From positions 372,001 through 436,000 of the forward strand of contig JABMLP010000007.1 of the NCBI GenBank assembly GCA_013176395.1: a stretch of 64,000 nt of DNA. Reading direction: 5' to 3'. The notes under the pieces were generated by a model. The model ran no database searches and was not told the DNA's origin. It was given only the letters and a program-made list of their open reading frames with translations. A program made the translations under genes and the position numbers. This document shows, piece by piece, positions 47,974 through 57,471 of this stretch (position 1 is its first letter; every line of letters starts with the position of its first letter). This stretch comes from Venturia oleaginea. Lineage: Eukaryota > Ascomycota > Dothideomycetes > Venturiales > Venturiaceae.

Positions 47974-48022
47974 TCATATCTACATTTTTTACTTAATACA
48001 ACTCAACACTACGCACTCAATT

Positions 48023-49594
48023 ATGCCTCGCACATTGTCATTCGAAAGCCCTGGGCCTGAAGATAGGCCTCCCTATCCATCCCTCACCATTGGTATGCAA
48101 TTTGACTCCCTGGAAGACGGCGCAAATGCAGTCACAGATGCGATTATTGAAGCCCACGAATCTTTCAAAGTGTTGAATGGAAACGGCAAATTTTGGGCAG
48201 CAGAATGTCGACAAAAGAAAGCTGAGACTTGTGGTTTTAAGGTATTATTCAGTCTCTCAATTCAGCCCTTTGCTAATACCTTAAAGGCGCGCATTGCCTT
48301 CATTGGCGACGACCCTCGACCAACTTTACGCATTTTCATACCTCATACCTGTCCAGTCTCTACTCATTATGGTTGGCGACGTCCTCATAGTGTTGCATAC
48401 CAAAAGCGCTTGAATGGAGACCTTATCACCAACGAGAGAACCACTAAGCCAAAAGCCGTAAAGAGTAATGCTCGTATGAAGGCTGGCATCACTCTCTCGT
48501 ACAGCCAAGCCCATCGCACAAAGGCGGCTATTTTACGAGACCTTGACGGAGACTCAAACATACAATTTCAGTTGATCAAACCAATGTTATCGTATCTTCG
48601 ACAACGCGGCAATCTACTCGAAGGCAGCGGCTTCACTAACGACATCTACCAAACAATTATAGAAGCCGGAACATACAATGGAGCCTTCTACAGATTCAAG
48701 AGAGCAGAGAACAATGTCTTCCTCGCCGCCGCAGTGCTACCAACGGTAGTCCTTGTGAGGCTTCATGAGTCTCCCGGCGCTGCAGGCTGGGTTGTAGACC
48801 TTGATAAAGGAGTCTGCGATTGCCTAGAATGGCAGGACCATCGTCTACCATGTGCTCACGTTTTTGCGGCCATTCTAGCTCTCAAATACGACCTCAAAAT
48901 TGTGTATACTGACGGCTATTCTACTATTTACGAGCGCAGTCAATACCGCAAAGCCTACAGCGGCTCACTACGCCCAGTTTTGATCAAGAATCTCATTCCA
49001 GATGGTCAAACTCTCCCTAGTGAGCCAAATCGTAAGCCAGGACGTCCGAAGCATCTTCGTATGCGCAAGCATAATGTGAATAGCCGTATTCGAAAGGACT
49101 CTCAACGCAAAGGAGCCACGGCCGCTGAACGATCAACCCAGGGTAAAAAATCATCAAAAGCAGCGTCTAAAACCGCTACCAAAGGCCGCCGGAAGCGTAA
49201 TGAAACCATCGAAATCTCAGACGAGTCTTCATCATCTAGCGACTCGGAATCTGAAGAAGAAGCGGCGGTATTTGATCACGATCTTGAAGCCGAAATGGAT
49301 GCTACTTACGATGAGATTATATCTTCTCGTCAGGCCCAAAACAACGAGATTTCTGAAGATGAGGCCGCCTTTGACGATGCTTACGATGCTCTTGAAGAGC
49401 TCCTACAGATTAAGGCTACTCAGGTTAGTCAGAAAGAGCCATTACCACCAAAAGTTACCAAGAAGCGCTCTCGCAATACAGCAGAAACTCGGACTTTAAT
49501 ACTACAGGCTTCCAACAAACGCCCAAAACGTTCACAAGGCAATTGCCGTCACTGCGGCTCTCCAAATCACTCAGGAGCTGCTTGTACAAGGTGA
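48023..49594 (+). pseudogene. MULE-type gene A: FAR1-like N-terminus plus SWIM, catalytic core missing
   Basis: An open frame of 523 codons runs from MPRTLSFESPGPEDRPPYPS. The N-terminal region resembles FAR1/WRKY-GCM1-type DNA-binding domains of MULE transposases (WAAECRQKKAETCGFKV, then HTCPVSTHYGWRR). A SWIM zinc finger follows, CDCLEWQDHRLPCAHVF, then a basic and acidic linker and a terminal CCHC knuckle, CRHCGSPNHSGAACTR. Between residues of roughly 220 and 245 (FTNDIYQTIIEAGTYNGAF ... AAVLPTVVLVRLHES) the ~250-residue DDE domain expected of MULEs is absent. The frame stays open, so a protein lacking catalysis could be made. Copy 1 of the Ngaro-like element sits 49 bp upstream of its ATG. 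Confidence 0.75.
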
Positions 49595-49966
49595 GGGAAG
49601 TAGATAGGAAGAGCGGAGTTGACGGGGGTTGTAATAGAGGGAGGGAGGGAGGGAGGTTGGAAGGTTGTTGGAGTAGTTTAATAAATACGATATTAGCTGA
49701 CTCTGAATTGCTCAAAAATACAATAAAAGCCTTCTATATACTATTTACATGCGGTATAGCGCGTATACTTACTGCGACTGCGACGTCGTCGCCATCAAAA
49801 GGTGGGTCAAATTCATAGACAAAATTTATTGCTAATACATACATTTACAGTCTAGAATGTATGCGAATGTATGCGCAGTTTTCAATGTATGTCCTAGCAA
49901 TTGGATGTATGTGTTGGCTAGATTTTTTGATGTATGTGTTCATACGGCAGACACCGGAATGTTTTA
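49595..49966. other. 3' flank of MULE gene A with inverted subterminal repeat
   Basis: 49879-49949 is an exact or near-exact reverse complement of 41729-41799 in the left MULE terminus (TGTATGT-rich). It therefore looks like the inner part of a right terminus whose outer ~200 bp are lost. A GGGA-rich run lies at about 49640-49660. Confidence 0.75.
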
Positions 49967-51452
49967 ACGTGTTCCACCACCGAGCTGGTCAAACCACTGA
50001 GCTGGTCAAAAAGGCTTGGCACGACCAACTCATGTTACGACTCTTCAATTTAATCGCTATTAACAATACATTCTAAGTCCGTCGTGCTGCTATCTGATTC
50101 AGATGATATCTCGATATCTTTTTTACAAGTTCGCGCATTATGCCCAGTTGCGCCGCAGTTCCTACAGCGCCGTTGAGTTGGTTGGGCTATTTCTTGACCA
50201 CCACTACCACGAGCCTTCTTTGATCCCTGAGGCGCGACAGACGCCTCGGCAGCTACCTGCGCTGCTACAGTCCCATACTCTATAGTACCACCTTGCTGGA
50301 TCCACTTCCTTTTGCGCCATTTTCGCTTTGTCATTACTGCCAATTGCTCTTCAAGCTCGCGGTTGCGCGCAACAAGTAGAGCGTTTTGGTGTAGCATCAA
50401 TTCAGCGCCCTTGACAAGCTGGGAAAAGCCTGCCTGCGCAGTAACTGGTGACCGAGTAAAGGACTCGCTTACGAGCTTGGATTGGGATCCAAATTCAAGA
50501 GTATTGCTTGAAGTCTTCGACTGCCACGGCGTCTCCTGCGGTGGGGGTGCTGGTGGGGCACGTAGCCGTACTTCAAGGCGATCCAATACCATCTCCGCGT
50601 TGATAGGGACTAGCCCTACCATCTCAAAAGCCTTTCCACAGTTCTCTTCTGTAAACACGTCGAAAAACGCGTCTTTGAAGGCTGGGAGGAAGCCTTCTTT
50701 GTTGATATGGTAGACGCGTCGGCGTGCCAAGTCTCGAACTCGTTGAGAGTACTTGCACTTCAACGGCGAGAAGCAGACCACATCAAGCGGCTGGAGGATA
50801 TGCGATGAATGAGGTGGCATACAGAGCGTTATGATCTTATGTTCGAGGCAGTAGTCCTTGAAATCCTGGTTGAGATGGCTCTCATGGCCGTCCAAGATGA
50901 GCAGCCTATACCCCCCCACTTGACGCGCCTTTGTATACGCGTCAAAGTGCTTCAACCACTCAAGACCAAGCGCGTTGTTTGTCCAGCCGTTCTCAGAGAC
51001 CGAGAGCTTCCAATTCCGTGGTATATCTGCCTCCTCATACCACGCAGAGATGTGAACGCGTCCTTTGTAGATAATGAATGGCGGGGTCGCATACCCAGCG
51101 GCGCAGATGCTCTGGATAACTGTAACCCACTCGCGGTCGAGGATGTATTGGACAATTGTCTGCTCTTCAGTCGTAGTGAGCTTGTGTTGGGCGTTGCGAG
51201 TATCTAGGCGATACGTGATTCCGTTGTATCGGCTAGTCAATGTTGAAGGAGGTACATCAAAAGCTTTAGCAGCGCGCAGGAGGCTTCGGAATTGGTGGGT
51301 GTTATAGGCAGAAAGGGCAAGCTGAATTCTGCCTTCTCTGTTAGATAATTGCGCATTTTGTTGTTGAGACATATCGTGTTAATGAGGGAGTTGGTCGTCT
51401 TGGCAGAAACTGACCAGCTCGGTGGGTTGACCAGCTCGGTGGTGGAACACGT
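49967..51452 (-). mobile_element. Pogo/Fot1-like DNA transposon 2 (1486 bp)
   Basis: Inverted repeats start ACGTGTTCCACCACCGAGCT at both ends and are flanked by TA at 49965-49966 and 51453-51454. Each repeat carries two tandem copies of CCACYGAGCTGGTCAA. The terminal layout is the same as in pogo-like element 1 at 22574, with a different motif. Confidence 0.9.
50050..51372 (-). CDS. Pogo/Fot1-like transposase, open frame but internally deleted
   Basis: An uninterrupted frame of 440 codons starts MSQQQNAQLSNREGRIQLAL. The N-terminal helix-turn-helix (FRSLLRAAKAFDVPPSTL) is present. The frame then passes from LTTTEEQTIVQYILDR straight to EWVTVIQSICAAGYATPPF. Relative to element 1 this skips about 120 residues: most of the CENP-B-type domain and the FDETGF segment with the first catalytic Asp. 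The second and third acidic motifs remain (LLILDGHESH, LQPLDVVCFSP). The C-terminus has a CCHC knuckle, CRNCGATGHNARTC. The product could bind DNA but should not catalyse transposition. Confidence 0.88.
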   Translation of the reverse strand: MSQQQNAQLSNREGRIQLALSAYNTHQFRSLLRAAKAFDVPPSTLTSRYNGITYRLDTRNAQHKLTTTEEQTIVQYILDREWVTVIQSICAAGYATPPFIIYKGRVHISAWYEEADIPRNWKLSVSENGWTNNALGLEWLKHFDAYTKARQVGGYRLLILDGHESHLNQDFKDYCLEHKIITLCMPPHSSHILQPLDVVCFSPLKCKYSQRVRDLARRRVYHINKEGFLPAFKDAFFDVFTEENCGKAFEMVGLVPINAEMVLDRLEVRLRAPPAPPPQETPWQSKTSSNTLEFGSQSKLVSESFTRSPVTAQAGFSQLVKGAELMLHQNALLVARNRELEEQLAVMTKRKWRKRKWIQQGGTIEYGTVAAQVAAEASVAPQGSKKARGSGGQEIAQPTQRRCRNCGATGHNARTCKKDIEISSESDSSTTDLECIVNSD

Positions 51453-51642
51453 TATATTGAAGACCGACCATCTCCATCCATCATGTGACGTTTAAACAGA
51501 GATATGTACAAAGAATTTGACCGTATATTTGAACTATTCTAACTATTCTGACGCCGCTGAACGACGTCACGTATTTGAAACAGAAATCCAAGCCCCGGGC
51601 AACTCCTAGGGCGGTAATAAAAAATACACAGAGATCGTAAGG

Positions 51643-52764
51643 CTATATTTTAGCCTTGCAGTTGTCAGCGAGGTGGCCCTCTGAACCGCAGAAACCGCAC
51701 AGTTGACGTGCTCGCACTCGACGGCCGCGGCCAACAACTGGTAACGTGATTGATAACGCTGAGCGGGCCCTTTTACGGCCCTTCTTTAGTGGTGAGAGCG
51801 TTAGTAGTAAACTCGTAGGCTTCTCCACCTTATCGTCAGCCTCGTCGTCAACCTCAGCCCTCAAAATCTCCGCCATTAGTGACTTCGCGGGCGAATCAGG
51901 CTGAAGATCAGCCTCGTCATTCTCGGAGTCAGCGTAAAGGTTACCGCCTCTATTCAAATAGATCTCGGCGGCCTCAGCCTCAGATTCTGTCCCGTTTTCA
52001 ACAGCAAATTCGGCTTCATCTACCGATGTAGATACAAAACGAGGTTCAATAGCTTCGAGTAACTTTGCCGCCGCGGGAGGTTGCGCTTTTAATAATTTCG
52101 CCGCCGTAGTAGGCTGAGGTTTCTCGGTATTATTATTATCACTTTGGCCACAGGAAGAAGACTCATCCTCAGAGATTGGGATTGGCTGTTGGCGACTGTT
52201 CTTGGGCGGCTTAGCTACGCCTTTGGCCGTGGTTTTAGGAGCCACCTTGGTAGTAGTTTTGATAGTCGTTTTCGAAGCCGTATTAGTAGTGCTGGTAGCA
52301 GTAGACATCGAAATCTTTGAGGTCTTCCGTTTGTCCGCCTTCTGTGCAGCTTGTTCAGCTTGAAAAGCCTCCAGGTTCTCGGCCTTTTCAGTCCTCTGCA
52401 TCTCGTCATATTCCTCTCTCGTCTCGCAGTAGCCAACCATCTTTGCACGCTCAAATCCTCCATCCTCAAGTTTCTTATTCTGGACCTTGTGCTTGAGGCG
52501 CATCTTCTTGCGACGATGTCTACCAGCCTGAATATCATCCCACTCATCATCAGTAGCGGAGAGTGATGAATTAGAAAGAAACTGGATCTCCTTGTCAATC
52601 TTGCCACCCGCATCAGAAACATCATCACTTCCAGATATATCCTCGCTCTCAGTATTGTCGGATTTGTCTGATTCGTCGGCGTCTTGCTGTATGCTCTTGC
52701 CCTTAGCCTTGCCCTTGCCCTTGCCCTTATTAGATTTAGCGTTGACGGTCGCGCTAGTAGATAT
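51643..52764 (-). pseudogene. MULE-type gene B, C-terminal part
   Basis: A minus-strand frame enters at the left edge of Ngaro-like copy 2 (ISTSATVNAKSNKGKGKGK). It runs through acidic and Lys-rich linkers to a terminal knuckle, CGFCGSEGHLADNC, and stops at 51643. It is the continuation of 58496-58104: the two halves join in frame when 52765-58103 is removed. The organisation (basic linker, acidic stretch, CCHC knuckle) mirrors MULE gene A. Confidence 0.75.
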
Positions 52765-52880
52765 GCTAGTGTCTATCTGGTGGAGCAAGGGCCTCGTCCG
52801 ACCAAGCGACAACAACAACATGGCGATCTCGCATATCGCACGACTTCTGAGCCCTCTGAGGCTCGTCTTGTATCTAGATT
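52765..52880 (+). repeat. Split direct repeat A1, copy 2
   Basis: Same 116 bp as A1 of copy 1. Confidence 0.92.
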
Positions 52881-52902
52881 GTTGTTTTATACCGCTTTCT
52901 TT

Positions 52903-54114
52903 ATGCCTCCGAAGAAGGATATCACCGCGTCGGTTCCTATCAACTTATCCCTACCACCGGGTCACTCTACTCGCTCCTCTCGTACCCGATCCCCCTCTAT
53001 TGTCTTCGAGACCCAGAGGTCATCTTCACGGTCTCTTACACCCATTGGCGGCGGGATGACACCTACTCAACCTCAGCCCACGTTAGCCCCGCCACGGGCA
53101 CCGCCTCTAGCTCTGACCCTCGAACAGGTCGCGATCAACAATGCCCAGGCCGCTGAGGCTCGCGCCGTAGAGGCTCACAGGCTAAGGATGGACCGCGAAA
53201 AGGAGGAGCACGACCTCCAGATGCAGGTCAAACGCGAAGAAGCGGCGGCGCGCCTTGCGAAAATTAGGGAGGGCTCTTTACTCGAACTACCGCATGGCAC
53301 CAGTCGTCCGGGGGCGACTGAGCCGGATAACAGTACGGGTAAGTCCCTCGATAACCAGCTGGTTTCGACACTTCGTATGCGTTTCCCTGCCCTACCCATT
53401 CACCTTGCGGAGAGCGTCAAGAATGGCACTTTTGAGCCAATAAACCTCGTACGTTTACGCTTGACGGACCCGGTACCATCTGCATCTCCGGGAGAAGATC
53501 GTTTCCGGTTCGACGTCTCTACTGGCACGGCGAATCTCGTCAAAATCAAAGCAACAGCATCGTACGAGGACTATCCAGCACCACGCTTCTGGCTCGAGGC
53601 ATTCACCTACTACGTTAGCCTCCTCTATATTCTCTTCCCTACTTTGAGCGCTGCAACGTACGAAGCCATCAATACCTTTCGCGCCAAGGTCGAGGCTTTG
53701 TGCCTACACTACGACTGGGCCTCCGTGCGCCTCTTGGTCTTCACATTCCACGCCGAAGTAATCCAGCGCGGTATTACGACGGCGAGCCACTGGAACCTCA
53801 GCTATGCCTTTCAGGATCGCTTCTGCAATCCACTTACGTCGGAGGCTCATCTCGAGGCTCAACAATTAATGGCAAAGCTTCAGTCGGCAGCTGCTCGTAC
53901 AGCTTCGAAGAACTCTGAGAAGCGAAAGCGCAGCGACTCGTCCCTCAAAAACAAGACCTGCCTTAGCTATAACAGAGGAGCATGTACATGGGGTGAGTCG
54001 TGCAAGCGCTCCCATGTCTGTACCACTTGCAAGCAAAACCATCCCGCCACCGCTTGTCCGAAGAAGGCTTCAAGGCCTAAGGCGGAGACCGACCCTCTCA
54101 AGGTCGCCAAATAG
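52903..54114 (+). CDS. Gag-like protein of Ngaro-like element, copy 2
   Basis: Start MPPKKDITASVPINLSLPPG at 52903, 403 codons, TAG at 54112-54114. A Ser/Pro-rich N-terminus is followed by a charged helix (DREKEEHDLQMQVKREEAAA) and a capsid-like central region (FWLEAFTYYVSLLYILFPTL). The end has a CCCH zinc finger with C-x7-C-x5-C-x3-H spacing (CLSYNRGACTWGESCKRSH) immediately followed by a knuckle, CTTCKQNHPATAC. A CCCH finger plus knuckle ahead of RT is a feature I associate with ORF1 of DIRS/Ngaro-type elements. RT follows in the same frame after the single TAG. Confidence 0.85.
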   Translation: MPPKKDITASVPINLSLPPGHSTRSSRTRSPSIVFETQRSSSRSLTPIGGGMTPTQPQPTLAPPRAPPLALTLEQVAINNAQAAEARAVEAHRLRMDREKEEHDLQMQVKREEAAARLAKIREGSLLELPHGTSRPGATEPDNSTGKSLDNQLVSTLRMRFPALPIHLAESVKNGTFEPINLVRLRLTDPVPSASPGEDRFRFDVSTGTANLVKIKATASYEDYPAPRFWLEAFTYYVSLLYILFPTLSAATYEAINTFRAKVEALCLHYDWASVRLLVFTFHAEVIQRGITTASHWNLSYAFQDRFCNPLTSEAHLEAQQLMAKLQSAAARTASKNSEKRKRSDSSLKNKTCLSYNRGACTWGESCKRSHVCTTCKQNHPATACPKKASRPKAETDPLKVAK

Positions 54115-55014
54115 CAGCCAAAGGACGAGTTCCGGTCGAATACGGAGCCCTTGTTTGCTGTATTCCAACCCGATGGCCCGCCGCTGCCCGAGAATAGGTC
54201 GCCTTTCAAGCCTCTTGGCTGGATAAGCCTCCTCTCAGGATATCCAGAGCGCACACTGGTGACTAACCTAGTTGGTATACTCACGTACGGCGCCTCCATC
54301 GGTATCTGCGAGCCTCATACGATTCGCGTACGCGGCGTTTCGAACAACTACTTCTCCGACGAGGCGACCGTAGCCGAAGCTACGGGCTACGTTGCGAAGG
54401 AGCTGGCCGCCGGCCGATTGGCTATCTCTACAGACCCGGGCCTGTTTATCGCTCCTCTTGGGATGGTCCCAAAACAAGACGGAACCTTACGCCGGATCCA
54501 CGACCTCTCTTGGCCGCCCCAAACTTCAGTCAACGATGCCATTCCACGCGTGTTTGGCAAGCTACAGTACACCAGAGTCGACAGAATTGTTCAGCACGTC
54601 CTTCGTACAGGCCGGGGCTGTCTTCTAATGAAACGCGACATTGCGCACGCTTTTCGCAACATCTCTGTGGATCTCATTTCGTCCCGGTATCTTGGGTTTT
54701 GCCTCAACGGCCTCAATTATCAAGAACTCCGCCTCCCTTTCGGTCTCAGGACTGCGCCATTTATCTTCAATCTTTTTGCGGAAGGTCTCCATTGGGCTCT
54801 CGACGAGCAGGCCGGCACGCGCAGTATCCCTACCGCGATCGAGCACTACCTTGATGATTTTATGTTTGTATGTACGTCTCAAGAAATTTCGGACCGCGTT
54901 TCGGAACTCTGGATCAAGACCACCGATCGACTTGGGATTCCTCGCAAGGATGCCAAAGACGTGGTCGGCACGGCCGTCGAGAGATATCCTGCTCCACCAG
55001 TACTTAGCATCTGA
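54115..55014 (+). pseudogene. Reverse transcriptase of copy 2, C-terminally truncated
   Basis: In frame with Gag after TAG, it starts QPKDEFRSNTEPLFAVFQPD. The RT motifs equal those of copy 1, including HYLDDFMFVC, and SELWIK has TGG where copy 1 has TGA. At KDVVGTAVE (about 54978) the element sequence stops and foreign DNA begins; the frame ends at 55012-55014. RT connection and RNase H domains are missing. Confidence 0.85.
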
Positions 55015-55832
55015 TAGTATTCTTTTGTCCTGGAACTGAGGACTGTGGCCAATGCTCGACAGCTTCAGTTTCATAGCTACAACAAGGGTCTGAGGAACAC
55101 CCAGATAGACACTAGGTTTACCATAGTAATCGTGTACATCGTGGTGTATTACACAACCTGGTAGGATACATGATGCGCTTTTCTCGCCATTTGGATAGCC
55201 AATCTCAATAAACCTTTGGTAATATTGGACTGCTGGAGTACCCTTTAGTCTATTGTTTCCTGATTCAGAGTCGTTAATTTTGACTGGTGTAGGTCTTCCG
55301 ACATTGAAAGAGCACTTGCTGATTAGATCAGGATGCAATTGAGCACTCTCGGTGAGTTCACCATTAACCACGTTTAGATCGCAACGCAAGCTGTTGCAGT
55401 AGTCACTACAAATCAAAATGCCTGCGGTTTCTAAATACGTGGTTAATGGTGAACTCACCGAGAGTGCTCAATTGCATCCTGATCTAATCAGCAAGTGCTC
55501 TTTCAATGTCGGAAGTCCTACACCAGTCAAAATTAACGACTCTGAATCAGGAAACAATAGACTAAAGGGTACTCCAGCAGTCCAATATTACCAAAGGTTT
55601 ATTGAGATTGGCTATCCAAATGGCGAGAAAAGCGCATCATGTATCCTACCAGGTTGTGTAATACACCACGATGTACACGATTACTATGGTAAACCTAGTG
55701 TCTATCTGGGTGTTCCTCAGACCCTTGTTGTAGCTATGAAACTGAAGCTGTCGAGCATTGGCCACAGTTCTCAGTTCCAGGACAAAAGAATACTATCAGA
55801 TGCTAAGTACTGGTGGAGCAGGATATCTCTCG
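54978..55832. repeat. Near-perfect inverted repeat, 395-bp arms, 65-bp spacer
   Basis: Arm 1 54978-55372 and arm 2 55438-55832 are reverse complements with about two mismatches seen. The spacer is 55373-55437. The arms carry part of the foreign coding fragment, once on each strand. Confidence 0.9.
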
Positions 55833-56093
55833 TGGAAGCACAAGAAGGTAAAGAATATATTAGGACAGTAGACGCAGATGGCGAGATTGTCTATGGTGGA
55901 TTCGCTGATCTTTTTGCTGATTATCCAACATCCATGGTTGCCAACATCACGTGCACTCTGAAACTCAAGGGAGAAGCTCCAGCTGGTCAGCCTCTCAAAG
56001 GAGATGAAGAATGGAGAGTTGGCATTCAAGTTGCAATGATCACTCCATATGACGTCATAACTGTAGATGCACCATCAAGTGGAGTAGGACAGA
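55418..56093 (+). CDS. Foreign coding fragment carried by copy 2, unrecognised
   Basis: An open plus frame of about 225 codons, bounded on the right where a tandem RNase H unit begins (GTAGGACAG then AGGTACATCC). Segments include TPVKINDSESGNNRLKG, GTPAVQYYQRFIEIGYPNG, CILPGCVIHHDVHDYYG, RILSDAKYWWSRISL and EEWRVGIQVAMITPYDV. There is no zinc finger, signal peptide or membrane segment, and it looks like a beta-rich globular protein. The same reading exists on the minus strand in arm 1. I do not recognise the family. It is neither part of copy 1 nor of the MULE genes, so it is captured DNA. A capsid-type or other viral origin is conceivable but unsupported. Confidence 0.55.
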
Positions 56094-56564
56094 GGTACAT
56101 CCGGCCGACGCCCTCTCTCGAGTCTAGTTTTCGATCGTATCGTCTAGCTGCCTCCGATGGGGCTCACCTTTTCGATCTCAGTTCCGCTGAACTATTGGTG
56201 AACCGTCTGATCGTTCGGCGTTTATCAACCCTAAAGAGATGGAGGCCGTTGCCGTTGCCGTTGCATTCCTCCGTTGGGGACCATCTCTATAGGTACATCC
56301 GGCCGACGCCCTCTCTCGAGTCTAGTTTCGATCGTATCGTCTAGCTCTGCCTCCGATGGGGCTCACCGTTTTCGATCTCACAGTTCCGCTGAACTATTGG
56401 TGAAGCGTCCGATCGTTCGGCGTTTATCAACCCTAAAGAGATGGAGGCCGTTGCCGTTGCCGTTGCATTCCTCCGTTGGGGACCATCTCTATAGGTACAT
56501 CTGGCCGACGCCCTCGCGAGTCTAGTTTCGATCGTACCGTCTAGCTCTGCCTCCGATGGGGCTC
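56094..56564 (+). repeat. Two full and one partial RNase H-derived tandem units, copy 2
   Basis: Same unit as in 44134-45940: CCGTCTGATCGTTCGGC near 56203 and GCGTCCGATCG near 56405, each with the ADALSR-type fusion and TAGGTACATC. Joined at the right to the recombinase sequence at TCAAAGCATATCG. Confidence 0.88.
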
Positions 56565-57315
56565 AAAGCATATCGACCTGGGATACCCTATCAGCGCGTT
56601 CGCTGATCCGATGCTCCTACGCGCAAGACAGGGGGCTCTCAACCTCAGGCCTCCGAAGCGCAAGAATGGGCTCCCTATTACTGTACGCATCCTTGAGGGA
56701 CTGACGGCTGTGGAACCGACCACCGGAGCCGACCTCAATCTCGACACTCTCTTCAAGGTGGCCTATGCTGGTTTCTTCCGCCTTGGCGAGCTGGCTTACA
56801 CTAGAAGAGATAGGGAGCACCCGCTGTTCTCCTATACTCACGTCTTACGGAGCGATATCGCCTTCCATCGTCATACGCCTAACCTTCAGCCTTACGGGGT
56901 CTCTATTTTCCTGAAGCGTAGCAAGACCGATTACGTTAACCAGGGCGTTCCCATCTCCATCGCCGCAACGGGAAAACCTACCTGTGCAGTAGCCGCCCTG
57001 GTAAGACTTTTCAGGCACGATCCGAAGCTGCTTTCGGCGCCTCTCTTCGACATCGGCAAAGGGCATTGTTCGGCCGCTGCTGTACACATGCAACTACGCC
57101 GACGCCTTCTCGCTACTGGTATTATCTCCTCGCTGGACGACAAGTCCTACACAGGCCACTCCTTCCGCAGGGGTGCTGCTACGGACGCAGCTGCGAAGGG
57201 AGTGCCTGAGCTCGAGCTTAAGGCAGCGGGTCGATGGTCCTCCGAAGCTTTCCTCCGTTACATATCCCGTTCGTTCGAACAGCAGCTTGCAATCAGTCGC
57301 CTGTTCCTGATATGA
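56565..57315 (+). pseudogene. Tyrosine recombinase of copy 2, N-terminally truncated
   Basis: Corresponds to copy 1 from about SKHIDLGYPIS onward. The R, HxxR and Y residues are all retained (FFRLGELAYTR, TGHSFRRGAAT, FLRYISRS). The core-binding domain is deleted. Ends at 57313-57315. Confidence 0.85.
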
Positions 57316-57471
57316 CTCCGTTGTGTTCACCCGATCGCCAAAAGCTATACTCTGCTTCGCTACACCGCTGTGTTTCTCGCCTCTACCCTGGACCGAGTAT
57401 GTCGTACAGACTCGCCTCCTATCCCACCTCGTTTCCTTCTTGTTTGTCTGGGCCGCAGGCGCTTCGCTTCT

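Noticed and set aside
55418..56093. Naming the captured fragment a viral capsid gene
   Set aside because: No diagnostic motif was recognised. The idea rests only on a beta-rich look and lack of cellular similarity, so it is kept as unknown.
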